Below, in pieces: positions 19,246 through 30,599 of a stretch of DNA of 64,000 nt. A program made the position numbers and the translations under genes. The number at the start of each line of letters is the position of its first letter. The first letter of the stretch is position 1. The stretch comes from Manduca sexta (lineage: Eukaryota; Arthropoda; Insecta; Lepidoptera; Sphingidae): NCBI RefSeq assembly GCF_014839805.1, contig NC_051120.1, positions 9,610,001 to 9,674,000 of the forward strand. The letters run 5' to 3'. The notes under the pieces were generated by a model, which was given only the letters and a program-made list of their open reading frames with translations, made no database searches and had not been told where the DNA came from.

Positions 19246-20094
19246 AACCAGATTATGGATATAATATGCTATTTAAATAGCACGAAATATGCATAAAGAT
19301 ATGAAAAATGATTAGAATATGCATGAATCACGGCGAAATATGCAATATTAATTAATAAACGAAACTATTTTTTAGATTTTCTACTTAGAATCAGCATATA
19401 ATTTGTACTTACCAAAAAATTATAACATAATATTTATATTAAATAAATAAACAATCAAACTAGATTGTCTTGGTGGCGTAGTTTTATTTGCTGCGTACGC
19501 GGTACGACTATCGCCGAGATCTCAGATTTGAAATCTGTATCGGTCAAAGTGATGTTCGGTATATTTATTTTTTTATAAACTTGGGTGCCTAGCTAACACT
19601 TATTGTCTGTAAGCAAAGTCGCTCCATTAGTAAGATTACTTATGTTCCCAAAGTATCAAATCCTGAGTTATTTTTTGAGCTTAGCCGCTTTAATAAGGCC
19701 ATAAATAATACAATGTATAATTTCAGTTTACTTTGAGAGTATTTTTATTGTTTTTACATTATTTTTAGAATATAAAGCTGAAACACCTAAATTAGATTTT
19801 GGTAAAATTAGGTTTGGTCATTCACCTAAATTATATTTGGTGAAAAAAATGAATCACCTCCGCGGGCGAGACCAAGACCCAAACCACCGGTGGATTGGGA
19901 TTTAAAGTAAAGAATCTCCTCACAGCGCGTACCGTGTTCAATAATACTGCCTCAATATTTCAGTTATTGTTTGTTATCCTAAACAAACAAGTTATATCGA
20001 CTAATATAGCGAAAATATGCATGATTTATGGAATATATGCAAAAACCAACGAAAATTACCAAAATATGCATCTGCATATGATCGGGTCTCTAAT
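19246..20094. repeat. ATATGCAT-rich stretches around a SINE fragment
   Basis: Clusters of AATATGCAT/ATATGC words occur at 19270-19350 and again at 20014-20080. They may be the two ends of one interrupted element, with the D fragment at 19471 and 300+ bases of AT-rich sequence between. Ends and target duplication were not found. Confidence 0.35.
19471..19566 (+). repeat. SINE family D1, head fragment
   Basis: TGGTGGCGTAGTTTTATTTG, CGTACGCGGTACGACTATCG, GAGATCTCAGATTTGAAATC, GGTCAAAGTGATGTTCGG. Box A and a mutated box B are present; the 3' half is gone. Confidence 0.7.
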
Positions 20095-20236
20095 CAGAAC
20101 AAAAGAATGCGGTATAATTTCGGGCTGGGCGAAAAAAATATATATTTTCCGATATAATAAGGCAATGATAGACCATGTCTTGGACTAAAATATAGTCTAT
20201 GTCTCTCCAAGACATGATCTGTCTATATATAAATAT

Positions 20237-20310
20237 TATTCAAATCCGTTCAGCAGCTTATACGTATTAAAACAAACATCCAAACTCTTAGTCATTCGCA
20301 TTTATGTTCG
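20237..20310 (+). repeat. Short transposon-like fragment
   Basis: CAAATCCGTTCAGCAGCTTA followed by AAACAAACATCCAAACTC resembles a motif shared by many lepidopteran interspersed repeats ('aaatccgttcagcagtttttgcg'). No boundaries visible. Confidence 0.35.
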
Positions 20311-20554
20311 TAACATATTTGCGGTATTCGGTGCATTTTAAGTGCGTCGAAATAATCAGTTCGCTTTGTTTCGCTTATCGTCATTACGGCTTATAAAAAT
20401 ACGTAATAAGTTGCCCTCTGATACACTGTTTCAATGCATGAGACGGGCCTCCTTTACTTTTGATGGAGAATTTAGCTAGTGGTAGGATTTATCGCTCTCT
20501 TAATAACAGCTCATTCTGCGTAGATGGGACCAACAGTTAAAATTAAAAAAGTTG

Positions 20555-20712
20555 TATAATTGTAAAATGTAGGTAAGTATTGTAACTTTGACTTTGCGGA
20601 TGAACACCTCAGTCCCCCCGTGACCATGAAGGCTGCAAAGTCTTCGAAACGTCGGGAGAAAATAATAATATAAAAAACCACGATAAAATCCGAAAAGTAG
20701 TTTAATTTTAAT
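20555..20712 (-). repeat. Foldback repeat family E, one half
   Basis: TAGGTAAGTATTGTAACTTT, GTGACCATGAAGGCTGCAAA, GTCTTCGAAACGTCGGGAGA, AAAAACCACGATAAAATCCG, AAAAGTAGTTTAATTTTAAT. Family E appears in both orientations and as palindromic pairs at 36208-36655 and 40441-40725. Confidence 0.65.
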
Positions 20713-21596
20713 AAATTCCTCACCTACCATCCCCTGAGGCAATTCTTGTGCGCTCGATGCTAACACCGAATGCACGCCCATGCACGGGGAGACATTCATC
20801 CTGACCTTAGGCACTCGGTTAAATGTATATACCTCATGGTTGCCAATTCAAATTAGGCCTATAAGACCTCCGCGAGCATTTCCTCTTCTTCTCGCCTATG
20901 CTCCTCCTAGGAGGGTTCACATACTTACCCCAGATATTCCCTCACAACTTTCCTCCAGGCCCTACAGCCGCTAAGCCGGGTAATTCCAGCATCCAGTGCG
21001 CAGGTTTCCCCAATAATTTATTTATTGTTATAAGTAAATACAATTTTATGTTCCTATGTACTAGTACAATGCCCTACAAAACTACTTGCGCAGTTTGTCT
21101 GCAGGAACATAACAAGCCTCTAACTTATTAATAACATTATCTTGCTTTCAAATCAATGTACGTACAATAATAGTACCTAATAAATGCTATGTAAGTTATT
21201 AAACATATATATTTTTAATAATCTGTCAAACTTGCCTTCATTCGACTCAGTCCTAATAGGCATTGGCAACTTATTTAGGAGGTATGGAATACGCTTCTTA
21301 AGGGTTCTGTCACCATAATAATTTTTAACCCTTGGCAATGTAGACTGCAGTGTCCCTTACAAAAAACCTACCGACCCTCGTCCCAGAAGTCCAAATGCAA
21401 TAAATAATACGAATTTACTGGTCAAGTTATCAACCACTTACAAATAAGAAAGACGAATAAATGCGTCATTTTATTATTAACGTAACTATAATCAATATAT
21501 TGTATGTTGATAATGTGCTATTTACGGCATATCGTTATCTTGCTATTATATGTATACATTACGATAATTATTATGATTTGGTTTCTTGATCTGTGA
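20713..21596. other. No gene; C-rich stretch then AT-rich
   Basis: 20713-21000 is rich in C runs (CTCCTCCTAGGAGGGTTCAC, CTTTCCTCCAGGCCCTACAG) and may be part of an unrecognised retroelement. The 64- and 77-codon frames there show no domain. The rest is AT-rich. Confidence 0.4.
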
Positions 21597-21690
21597 ATCT
21601 ATAAAACAAAGTCCCCAAAAGCTGTTTGTATGTGTCGGGATTTACGAGGAAAAAACTTTGTAACACACTAACATCCACGCGATACCGCGA
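21597..21690 (+). repeat. Helitron-like family L, 5' fragment
   Basis: TCTATAAAACAAAGTCCCCA...GGGATTTACGAGGAAAAAAC. Resembles the start of 31036-31231 and the 3' flank sequence at 49012. Truncated. Confidence 0.4.
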
Positions 21691-21811
21691 GCACAACGAA
21701 TATCAGATATACTCTTGGCCTTATTATAGCGTAAGGGGTGTACTAAAAGTCCAGGGTTTTAATTGAAATTTATAACAATTTGCCTATTTGGTGCGCAATA
21801 TACTGGTGCAC

Positions 21812-22052
21812 TCTCTGTTCCTTCACTCTCCGGTCCGGTGTGACGGCAATTCGACATGACCGAAGAGAGATCAGGCGCAGGACCAATTTCCAAGCACGGG
21901 GTTATCACACCGCCATCTTCCTGACTGAACTGCGACGATAATTTTTAAGATGGAAAAACCCGGTCACTATTATTTTGACCCAGGATTCGAACGCAGGACC
22001 TCAGCGCAGTAGTTATACTCGGACCGGGTACAACTACGCCACAGATGCAGTC
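21812..22052 (-). repeat. tRNA-derived SINE family D2
   Basis: Reverse orientation: GTGTGACGGCAATTCGACAT, GAGAGATCAGGCGCAGGACC, TATCACACCGCCATCTTCCT, CCCAGGATTCGAACGCAGGA (box B), GTACAACTACGCCAC (box A). Shares the D head but has a different 3' half, matching 46660-46932. Confidence 0.75.
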
Positions 22053-23052
22053 GAAAATGATAGGCGAGTAGTTAAATGACTCAGTCACTTTTTAGCTGCT
22101 CAATTTCATTAGCTTCGACAAAAACTCAGCCATACAAGTATTATTGCAATTACATTCTACGTCACTCATGATTTGATCAACGTCATTTATTAGCACTAAA
22201 CAGGCATCAAGATCAATAAAACAAAAAGCCAATCAAAAGATTTCAGCCATAAAATAATTTATAATGTAATAAAATGAAAATAAATGCATCGAATGCACGT
22301 TATTTTCGAAGGCCGATGAAGGAAACTGAAGAAAAAGGTTGATTACCGATAAGATATTGAAAATACATTTATTATAACGTAAGTCTTTGGATTGGGCTTT
22401 AGTATTATAAATATTATTAGTCACCACCGACTGCAATAATGGCAATGTTGAATTATTTATTGGTTTTTGATGGCTGTTTTTTTTTGTTTTTTGTAACAAA
22501 AAGTTTTTGGTTTTTTGTGTTAAAAATAGAGTGTCTCGGTGTAGTTGTGTTGCGCACGTGGTCCGAATATCTCGTTGAAGTGTTACAAATCTGCTTACTC
22601 CTGCAAAGAGGAAAATGTCTGATGCTATCGAACCAAATCCAACGCCAAAACATCACTGAAATAGCCACAAGAAAGCAAAATTCGCCATTTCGATTATTTT
22701 GACGACATACTTGTTCCAGTCATTTTATTGTAAATCAAACACAACAAATTAATAACCTCCTTTTATTTTTTGAATCGGTTAAAAATTTAGAAGTTTTCAT
22801 ACATTCGTCTCTGGAACCTGCTCAAAATCTTTCAGTTAAGTAGATGGTTAGGTTAGAATAAAAGTGCCCAAAAAATGAATATTATACAAATTTTACACAG
22901 CAGGGTTGCGAGCGAAAGCGTTATAAAAAAAATAGCACGCGATATTGTTAAAATTAGAACTCTATTATAAACTATACAAATAAATATAATTTAAGTCTTT
23001 CAATAATAAATATTTTGGTTTTTCATCGGCTCTGTATACCAATTGCATTAAA
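22053..23052. other. No feature recognised
   Basis: AT-rich. Overlapping frames at 22233-22702 are low-complexity and T-rich with no domain. Confidence 0.5.
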
Positions 23053-23318
23053 ATGACGAGACGAACTCTCGGAAATGGTAAGCGATACGACTGCTCATAA
23101 ACAGTAACAACCCCATAAAGAACTTTGAATTACAATGTACTGTGCACACTACGCTCATCACTCTGAGCTATAAGTCTTATAATGCCCAGTAATTATGGTG
23201 GCCCAGTAATTACAATGTTTTTCATATTGGAACACAACAGTAACGCACGCTGTTGCCTGGCGGTAGATATAGACATTGCGGCGGTACCTTCCCATATAGC
23301 TCTCGCATATAAAAACCC
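23053..23318 (+). repeat. Bm1-like repeat family C, long copy
   Basis: AATGACGAGACGAACTC, GGTAAGCGATACGACTGC, CTATAAGTCTTATAATGCCC, TAGATATAGACATTGCGGCG. Internal GCCCAGTAATTA is duplicated at 23183 and 23202. Confidence 0.7.
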
Positions 23319-23700
23319 TAACACCAAGCTACGTCTCATATGTTTTTTTTTTTTTTTTTTACTAAAGCCTGAATAATTTTTCTGTCCGTTTGTTTGTATT
23401 CAAACTAATCTTCAAAATAGTCAAACTGATACTAATGGAATTTTATCAGCAGCTACAATCTCTTCACAAATTAATCTGAGTATTACTTTATAGGAAAGGA
23501 TTTTAGAGATGGAACCCCATGCAAAGTTTAGTATAAAAATCCGCGGAATGCAAATAGCCCGAAGCACCGACTGCGAGCTCGATCAACCGCGCCGGATTTC
23601 CCGCGATATCTATTTGAGTTAAACTTCGAAACAGCTGAACTAATTTTACCGAACTTTCAGCATTCTCTTTACAAATAAATCGAATCATAATGCAGATTAA
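23319..23700. other. Poly-T run and unclassified sequence
   Basis: A run of 18 T at 23343-23360 is followed by AT-rich sequence. A more GC-rich 23548-23620 shows no recognisable domain. Confidence 0.5.
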
Positions 23701-24016
23701 TAAATATGAGCCCTGTATTATAATCCCACTGTTGGGCACGGACCTCCTCTACTATTGAGAGGGATTAGGCCTTAGTCCACCACGCTGGTCTAGTGCGGAT
23801 TGGTAGACTGCACTCACCCTCGAAATTCCTATAAAGAACTCCTCAGGCATACAGGTTTCCTCACGATGTTTTCCTTCACCGTTAAAGCAAGCGATAATTC
23901 ACAAAGAAAACATACATAATTTTAGAAAAGTCAGAGGTGTGTGCCCTTAGGATTTGAACCTGCGGACATTCGTCTCGGCAGTCCGTTCCGCAACCAACTA
24001 GGCTATCGATGCTTCG
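23701..24016 (-). repeat. SINE family A, full length with target duplication
   Basis: Flanked by the 11-bp duplication ATGCAGATTAA (23690-23700 and 24017-24027). The tail side reads GAGCCCTGTATTATAATCCC and the head side CAACTAGGCTATCGATGCTT. Confidence 0.88.
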
Positions 24017-24093
24017 ATGCAGATTAACAATACGCATGAATTAGGACTTTACTAGTCTAATAAAATTATATTAATTAAGTCACAGGAAGTCGC

Positions 24094-24370
24094 TCGACCA
24101 GGCCGCTTCCAATAATCCAGAGTGTGACCATCGTACACAAGGTGTTAAAACTCGCCATAGTGGCTCACGTCTTCTGGAATCAGTCTGGGTATATCCAGTT
24201 CTAATAGACCGGCGTGATCGTGTCGACTGCCAAGGTGTAATCGTCTCTTGTTAGTCAACATTCTATTGGACCCTACTCAATTTGCCCGTGTACGTATAAA
24301 AAAGTATGGCAGTCTTTTGGGGAGGCCCATGTTCCGCAGTGGACATCCTGTGGCTGATGATGATGAATAA
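24094..24370 (+). repeat. LINE 3' end interrupted by repeat B
   Basis: AGTCGCTCGACCAGGCCGCT followed by TCCAATA is the left piece; TGGCAGTCTTTTGGGGAGGC and CTGTGGCTGATGATGATGAA are the right piece. They form one LINE tail, as at 29608-29716, split by the B copy at 24114-24306. Confidence 0.65.
24114..24306 (-). repeat. Repeat family B, nested in LINE tail
   Basis: GTGTTAAAACTCGCCATAGT, TCTAATAGACCGGCGTGATC, GTTAGTCAACATTCTATTGG, ending CGTGTACGTATAAAAAAG. A degenerate copy with the usual order of landmarks. Confidence 0.7.
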
Positions 24371-24392
24371 TCATTCCATACCAACATTATAT

Positions 24393-24532
24393 TTTTAAAT
24401 GAAGTAATTTATTTGAACCTGTTATTAATTATTTAGATTAGAATATTAACTTTACCACCAATTCGGAAAGCAGTTCTCACCAGAGAAGAACGGGCGAGAA
24501 ACTCTGGTGTTGTTCTTTTCATATTAAGAAAT
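24393..24532 (-). repeat. LINE-like 3' end, family R
   Basis: AATGAAGTAATTTATTTGAA, ACTTTACCACCAATTCGGAA, AGCAGTTCTCACCAGAGAAG, AACGGGCGAGAAACTCTGGT. The same unit is at 39682-39833 and, inverted, at 60653-60792, where it ends in repeated ATTTC, a tail typical of a LINE 3' end. Confidence 0.65.
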
Positions 24533-24750
24533 ATGATATTATACGCAATATATATTTGAACTGTACTTTTGAATATTTTCAGCTACTCATGTCTGCAAAT
24601 CTAACCACGTAAAGTAAGCAATTCGAACCATGGAATCAGCGTGCATTTCAATCAAACGTACCCGACATATTTGCCACGATATTTCACTGACGCTTCACTC
24701 CCCACTCAATATGTTTTCGACGCGGTTATACGAATCAATTTCACACTTCA

Positions 24751-24929
24751 GGGCCCTTATTCTGTATGATAGTGTAAACGCGTAACGCGGCCGTGTCATG
24801 TTACCTTCGAGAAATGTGCGTGGAATGGTATTCTGTAAGCCAAATTTCTATAGTCCTAAACATGATGCGTTGTGTTAAGTGCTTGTTACGCACTGTCAAA
24901 ATAACGTGCGGGATAGAGAATAAGGCCCC
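24751..24929. mobile_element. Small MITE with GGGCCTTATTCT ends
   Basis: Terminal inverted repeats GGGCCCTTATTCT (24751-24763) and AGAATAAGGCCCC (24917-24929), 12 of 13 matching, enclose ~150 bases. No open frame; no target duplication recognised. Confidence 0.6.
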
Positions 24930-25097
24930 AGAACTCACACATTAAAAGAATGATAGATGATGCGTTTGATATGCGAAATGCGGTTTTAAAATAACTTATT
25001 ATAAAGGTGAAAGTTTGTGAAGTGTTCAAACGCGCAAATCTGTGGAGGTATAGTTCTAATTCATACAGAGCATCAAATACTTTTCCCTTTTAGAAGT

Positions 25098-25294
25098 AAG
25101 AAGAGGTTGTAACACGTTTCGCCAGCTATGTTAGATCCCATGTAATAGGTGGCAGCTATATTGCCTTTTACCGGGCACGTTTCTAGACTCCGTGCTGATA
25201 TTGCGCGGAAAAACTTAATAACAGTTTCCCCGGCCGGTGATTCAAACCCAAAACCTCAGCGTAGTCGTACTGTTTAACACATGCCACCGAGGCA
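25098..25294 (-). repeat. SINE family D1, degenerate
   Basis: GTTTCTAGACTCCGTGCTGA, CCGGTGATTCAAACCCAAAA (box B), TTAACACATGCCACCGAGGC (box A). The 3' half is strongly changed. Confidence 0.65.
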
Positions 25295-25913
25295 TTCGGA
25301 ATATTTTTTATTAATAAGAAGCTACATACTCTAAGAAAATTCTATTTTTTTAGGCACAATGTTGGCAGAGGTAAAGACCAAAATGTGGTTCCTTTAAATT
25401 AATTGGAGTAATGAGTCCTGATTGTTAGGTTCTTTTTATTATGGAGCCAAAGTTAACAACGAGAGAATAGCGACAAAGACAAATTAATGCTACCAGATTC
25501 CGAAGTGCTCAGGACAATTAAATGCATGCTATTGTTGCCTGCAGTTTACAATCGCAGCATTTTCTTTCATCCGATTATAATGAATCAGTGTTTATAATCT
25601 ATATATTTAGGGTTTTTACATTTATTTATTAGAAAAATTAACATAAAACTAAAATAGTAATTATTACTTATTACAAAAAGTGTACTAATATATGAAAGAG
25701 AATAATTTGAATCAAATTAACAAATAATCAAGAACACAAAAATAGCTAGCGAAAAGATTGTGAATGTCCGTCCGATCCAACAATTAATTAATGACAGCTA
25801 AAACAAATATATCGTCGACGCAATGGTCAACGCGAGCTGGCCATTTTAAACCAAAGAGGATATAATCCTACGTTATAGTTGCAGCTAAACTAAGCCTCCC
25901 GGTCTTCTAGAAG
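25295..25913. other. No gene; short MITE F fragment
   Basis: CAATGTTGGCAGAGGTAAAG...TGTGGTTCCTTT at 25358-25399 is a short piece of MITE family F. The remainder is AT-rich. Confidence 0.45.
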
Positions 25914-26165
25914 AATTTGCTAACTATATATATAAAATGAATCCCCATTTCCCTTAGTCACGCCATCACGCGTGAACGGCTGGATCGATTTCACTATTTT
26001 TTTTGGTGTGTTTGTTATTGTCAGGAGAAGAATCTTATAAAAGAAAAAAATAAAAAAGTTGAGCAGAATGTTAGAAAATTTAAGAAAAGTTAATTTCACC
26101 GATTGACAGAATGTGCGCTGCAAATTCATAGTTAGGACGGGACAACGTCTGTCAGGTCAGCTAGT
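25914..26165 (+). mobile_element. Helitron-like family N, near complete
   Basis: 5' part ATATATATAAAATGAATCCC, then GTCACGCCATCACGCGTGAA and CGGCTGGATCGATTTCACTA. 3' end GGGACAACGTCTGTCAGGTC followed by AGCTAGT. CTAGT ends and short length fit a non-autonomous Helitron. An intact counterpart with an insertion lies at 32933-33732. Confidence 0.6.
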
Positions 26166-26170
26166 AAATA

Positions 26171-26482
26171 AATAATAATAATAATAATATCAGCCCTGTA
26201 TTATATACTGTCTCACTGCTGACCACGGGCCTCCTCTACTACTGGGAGAGATTAGGCCTTAGTCCATCACGCTGGCCTAGCGCGGATTGGTAGACTTCAC
26301 ACACCCTAAAAATTCTTATAGAGAACTTCACTGGTGTGCAGGCTTCCTCACGATGTTTTCCTTCACCTTTAAAGCAAGCGATAATTCACAAAGAATATAC
26401 ACATAACTTTACAAAAAAAAGTTGTGTGCCTTTGGGATTTGAACCTGGGGATACTCGTTTCGGGACTAGGCTATCGCCGAAA
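26171..26482 (-). repeat. SINE family A, full length
   Basis: (TAA)n and ATATCAGCCCTGTATTATAT at the tail, GGGATTTGAACCTGGGGATA over box B, GACTAGGCTATCGCCG at box A. It abuts the Helitron N end. Confidence 0.8.
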
Positions 26483-26544
26483 CAGAGTTTATATATTCTG
26501 CTCCAAATTATTTCCTGTTCAGCTTCCCATACTACGCACAGCCA

Positions 26545-26762
26545 AGCCCGTGCTCTGCTCCTATTACAGAGTGGGTTTAGGCCGTAGTCCAACACGCTGG
26601 CCTAGTACGGTTAGACAAACTTTGCATACCTTCGATATTCTTAAGAATTCTCAGGTTTGAAAGGGTCCTAATGGTGTTTCCCTTCACTGTTAAAGCGACC
26701 GATAAGTGATAAACAATATATGACTTCAAAAAGTTAAAGGTTTCTTGTTTCAAATTCTTAAC
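26545..26762 (-). repeat. SINE family A, old degenerate copy
   Basis: AAGCCCGTGCTCTGCTCCTA, GTAGTCCAACACGCTGGCCT, GGTGTTTCCCTTCACTGTTA and a weak box B keep the order of family A with many changes. It is clearly older than its neighbour at 26171 and oriented the same way. Confidence 0.65.
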
Positions 26763-26834
26763 AGATTGCCGTTTAGTAAAATCCGCTAACAAATTGATAA
26801 ATGGATACCCAGATAATAACCCTAAATATCATTG

Positions 26835-27049
26835 ACTAGCTATTTTTTACGGCTTTGCCCGTATCAAAAAAGTTTTTCTGGAATAAATTTTACCCTGGAT
26901 AAAAATTTACCTATAGCACTCTAGAGTAATGTACCTTTCTATTAGCGAAAAAAAATAAAAAAACGGTTTAGAAAATCCTGAGATTAACATGGGTTAATCT
27001 CAGGGTTGCATGGACAAACAAACACTTCAGCTTTATGTACAAGTATAGA
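26835..27049 (-). mobile_element. Helitron-like family K, complete
   Basis: On the minus strand it ends ACGGGCAAAGCCGT...TAGCTAGT. On the plus strand the left end is ACTAGCTATTTTTTACGGCT and the right end AACACTTCAGCTTTATGTAC. A small internal palindrome, CTGAGATTAACATGGGTTAA then TCTCAG, is at 26978-27003. Confidence 0.6.
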
Positions 27050-27357
27050 TATATAACTATATATCCATATCCATATTAGTACTCTTCTGTAGACACCCTC
27101 TTTTGTAGCATTTTCCTTTCCATATACCAATTCCTTGTATAAATATAATGATCTTAAATGGCCATAATAATTGTTTGAACTTGAATTTCTTTTGTAAAGA
27201 ACTATTGTGTTTACTTCACAAAGAAAATAAAGACTAGTTAAGGTTACGATGCATGTTTTAGTAATGAGCTTGAAATGTTACGTAAAACAGTTTGCCAAAT
27301 TTCGTTAACAAGCCAAAATATGCGAATATGTATGTAGCCATGAAGGTATGGACAGAA
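27050..27357. other. No feature recognised
   Basis: AT-rich sequence. Confidence 0.5.
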
Positions 27358-27714
27358 CACGGTCATTTCAACATTATGTTACTAAATGAAACCTCATATC
27401 TACTTGAAAATAGAAATTTACAATAAGTTACTCGAACCGTAGATGTAAAATAAACAGTGTGAGTTTCGAAAAGAACAAATATCAATAAAAAGTAATTTTA
27501 ATTTTCACACTCTAAAGCCACTACTAGTCAAAGAGAATTCCTCGCAATATCACACTTTCAATCAGAAATATACACGCACACGCCATGTTCAAATTAAACT
27601 AAAAATGATCAAAAAATCAGAATAGTAAAACCGGGTTTTTTGGTGAAAATATTTATTATTAATGGATTATTTTTGGCATAATGTTAGCTGAGGTAAAGAG
27701 TATGTGATCCTGTA
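27358..27714 (-). mobile_element. Mariner-type MITE, family F, end damaged
   Basis: CGGTCATTTCAACATTATGT and TACTAAATGAAAC form the left TIR. The body matches 42967-43369. The right TIR is cut by a deletion after GTATGTGATCCTGTA. Confidence 0.75.
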
Positions 27715-27749
27715 TCATTTGCTTATTTTTATCTTTTTCTGCCCTTAAT

Positions 27750-27843
27750 CTATATTATTATATAAAGCTGAAGATTTTGTTTGTTTGAACGCGTTAATCT
27801 CAGGAACTACTGGTTCGATCTCAAAAATTCTTTTAAAGTTGGC
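27750..27843 (+). repeat. Helitron-like family K, 5' fragment
   Basis: CTATATTATTATATAAAGCT, GAACGCGTTAATCTCAGGAA, CTACTGGTTCG, then broken off at the following SINE A. Confidence 0.6.
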
Positions 27844-27848
27844 ATAAT

Positions 27849-28111
27849 TGCCAAGGGCACAAACCTCTGAATTTTCTAAAATTTATGTGTGTTTTCTTTG
27901 TGAATTTTCGCTTGCTTTAACGGTGAAGGAAAACATCGAGAGGAAACCTGCATACCTGAGAAGTTCTCTATAGAGATTTTGAGTGTGTGTGAAGTTATCC
28001 AACCCGCGCTAGGCCAGTGTGGTGGACTAAGGCTTATCCCTCTCATTAATAGAGGAAGCCCGTGATGAGCAGTGGGACAGTATGTAATATAGGGCTAATA
28101 TTATTATAATT
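27849..28111 (+). repeat. SINE family A, 5'-truncated
   Basis: Begins at GCCAAGGGCACAAACCTCTG just after box B and runs to ATATAGGGCTAATATTATTA. A 5'-truncated copy typical of incomplete reverse transcription. Confidence 0.75.
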
Positions 28112-28453
28112 GTTTATGCCTTCCTATGAAAAAAGAAGCCGTTATATAATGTAAGACCTGCACGACGTCACATTGCCTATTTCTGGCGTAGTAACTACAC
28201 GTCACGCGGCTTTCACTCCGCCCAAACGCGTTTCAATAAGTAAAACATAAACAAACCATACATTTTTAAAAGATGTAAGCATACGCACGTGTTTCAGACC
28301 TGTTTTATGTATAAATAAACGCGAATACCATTCGCTCGTTACGAAATGTCAGTAACCATGCCTATTTTGATTCCGAGAATGACTAATGTTAATTTTATTA
28401 GACACCGACTCTAAAATTGGTAACCAGTATATAAGTAATGTCAAATGATTTCT
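28112..28453. other. No feature recognised
   Basis: Mixed composition, nothing identified. Confidence 0.5.
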
Positions 28454-28725
28454 TACGTTAACGCGAATGTTAGACATTAACAACAAACTATTTTTCGGGC
28501 TTTATCGTCTGGAGAAAACTAAAATTATTAAAACCGTTATAAAATCCGAAAAAAAATTTTTTTTAATGTCATTATTTTTTTGTTTTTAGTGGTTTTAGAA
28601 AGCGAGATAATTTTTTGCTAAAAAGTTTTTCGGACTTTATCGTGGATTTTTAATTATAATTTTCTCACGGCGTTTCGAAGACTTTGCCTTCATGATCACG
28701 GAGGGACAATAGTTTAAAAAAGATA
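28454..28725 (+). repeat. Foldback repeat family E, rearranged
   Basis: GTTAACGCGAATGTTAGACA, then TTTTTCGGGCTTTATCGTCT, an inverted TTATAAAATCCGAAAA, and GGACTTTATCGTGGATTTTT with CACGGCGTTTCGAAGACTTT. Several half-units face each other, so the copy looks like a broken palindrome. Confidence 0.55.
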
Positions 28726-29607
28726 CTGTTATATACATTGTCTTAGACGTCTGTCAATAAAAACAATTAATAAAACCGTGTTCTATAAAATAACTGTATT
28801 AATTAATTACATGCAAAAATGTAACAGATACCACCATACCATAGTTTAGGTAAAATATTTTTATTTCAATGTTTAAAACTCGCGTAAATATAAGAAAACC
28901 GTTGAGTAGTAAAAATAACACACTCCAAAGATTGAAACCGAATTGATTGCCATTCAGCTGCCGTGTGGAAATTGGTGATCGACAAAAAGTAATCCTTGTT
29001 AAATAATTTTGCCATCTCATGCAGTTTTCCTGGTCGTCAGATGACTCTCGGTTTATTATCTCCTGACCCGTAACACTAGTTCGTTCTAAATACATTAACT
29101 TATATTAAGTAAGGGCTTGATATATGTCGGTATAATATGTAGGTTGAAACGTTGGCAGTAAGAATTTTCCCGTAAAATACAAAATTTTGTTTTGAAAAAA
29201 AAATAGGAATTTAATTATGTGTTTTATTCATTTTAAATGGGAATAATTGACCTTATCGATCTAGTGGCAATTAATGGTTAAAAATAAAATACTTGAAAAG
29301 TTTCTCGAAGCGAAGATGCAATAAAATATCATGTCGATAAAGAAAATACACGTGGAATTAAAAACAAAGCTCAACATTTTTTAGAGTTATGTATTGTTTA
29401 CCAATGCCTTACACTTTACACTGTTTGACTACACTTTTATTGTATTAATATACTCATACGTATTCTGTATAATTTAGTTATTGTTCATAGCAAAAAACAA
29501 TACCCAATTACAATTTGTGGGTTTACCACGTCAAGCATTTTAATTAAATTTTTAATTATTGAAAATCTCCGCATTTTTGGAAGTCAGTTAAAAATAGAAG
29601 AGTTTAT
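28726..29607. other. No gene; family E edge inside
   Basis: TATTTCAATGTTTAAAACTC and GCGTAAATATAAGAAAACC at 28860-28900 is the outer end of family E on the opposite strand. The 98-codon minus frame 28799-29095 overlaps it and shows no domain. The rest is AT-rich. Confidence 0.45.
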
Positions 29608-29716
29608 TAGAGTCGCAAGAGGTCGCTAGATGCGGGCCGCTTCCAATAGGTCGATCTGGAAATCTTTGAGGGAGGCCCATATTCAGCAGTAAACATACTG
29701 CGGCTGATGATGATGA
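29608..29716 (+). repeat. LINE 3' end with GATGAT tail
   Basis: AGTCGCAAGAGGTCGCTAGA, GCCGCTTCCAATAGGTCGAT, CTGGAAATCTTTGAGGGAGG, CTGCGGCTGATGATGATGAA. An uninterrupted version of the tail split at 24094-24370. Confidence 0.65.
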
Positions 29717-29988
29717 ATTTATTAATTTTGTTTAGTAGTATAAAATGTTTTTAGTGGAAGTTTCGGGTTTCATTCTCCCAGATAACACATTGTTAAAAAG
29801 CGAATTGGTTGACACATTTACTGGTGTTCATAGCATTAGTATAAATGTTAATATATTTCTTAGTCATACGAATTATACTGAATCTTCTGTAGCTTCAATA
29901 TATTATGTTCTTCGTTGTTCTTGTTACAATATTAATTATCGTGTAAGCGTTTTGATGTACCTTCAATGTAAGTTTAAGTTTATCTATC

Positions 29989-30150
29989 TATACATATTAT
30001 AACAAAGTCCCCTTTTCTGTGTGTCTGTATGTTATCGATTTTCTCATAATCTACTGAACGGATTTTTATGAAATTTTGTATGGAGATAGTTTAAACGTCT
30101 GGGAAGGTTATAGGCTACTTTCCTGACTCGAGAAAATATATAGATGGCGA
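29989..30150 (+). repeat. Helitron-like family L, 5' part
   Basis: TATACATATTATAACAAAGT, CCCCTTTTCTGTGTGTCTGT, CTACTGAACGGATTTTTATG, GGTTATAGGCTACTTTC. The hairpin end is absent. Confidence 0.5.
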
Positions 30151-30599
30151 TGAACTAGCCGACAATGATACCATCAGCCCGATATAAGCAACATCCTGTA
30201 ACATTTTATAAGTTGCAGACATCCATCCCCTCCACCTATCCTAAAGAAGGTTCCAGTCATTCTCCCACCCTGCCCCCTAAATATCCCACAACTCCCACCA
30301 TTGTACTATCTCGGGGGGCGAGCAACGTATCAAAAAGCGGACCTCACACCCTTCCCAACAATTATTGCCTCGCATCACCCCATATTTTATCTCAAAGGAA
30401 AAGAAAAAAACAGACACTGACGCGTTGCATTCGATAATGACTACTGATTGTTCCTTTACTCCAGTATATCGCTAATAGTACAGGTAAGGTCGGTCAGCCT
30501 TTCATTCCACAGGTAATTACAGAACTGACTGCACATTGTGCAAGATCGGATGCAGCATCGAAACATTTATATTATAGGAATAGAAAATGTATTATTTTT
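30151..30599. other. No gene; C-rich stretch
   Basis: 30165-30437 is open for 90 codons only because it is low in stops and C-rich (CTCCCACCCTGCCCCCTAAA). No domain or codon pattern supports a gene. Confidence 0.45.

Noticed and set aside
28799..29095. 98-codon minus-strand frame
   Set aside because: Its left half is the edge of foldback repeat E; no recognised domain.
30165..30437. 90-codon plus-strand frame rich in Pro, Ser and Thr
   Set aside because: The frame is open because the DNA is C-rich; no start context, splice signals or family motifs.
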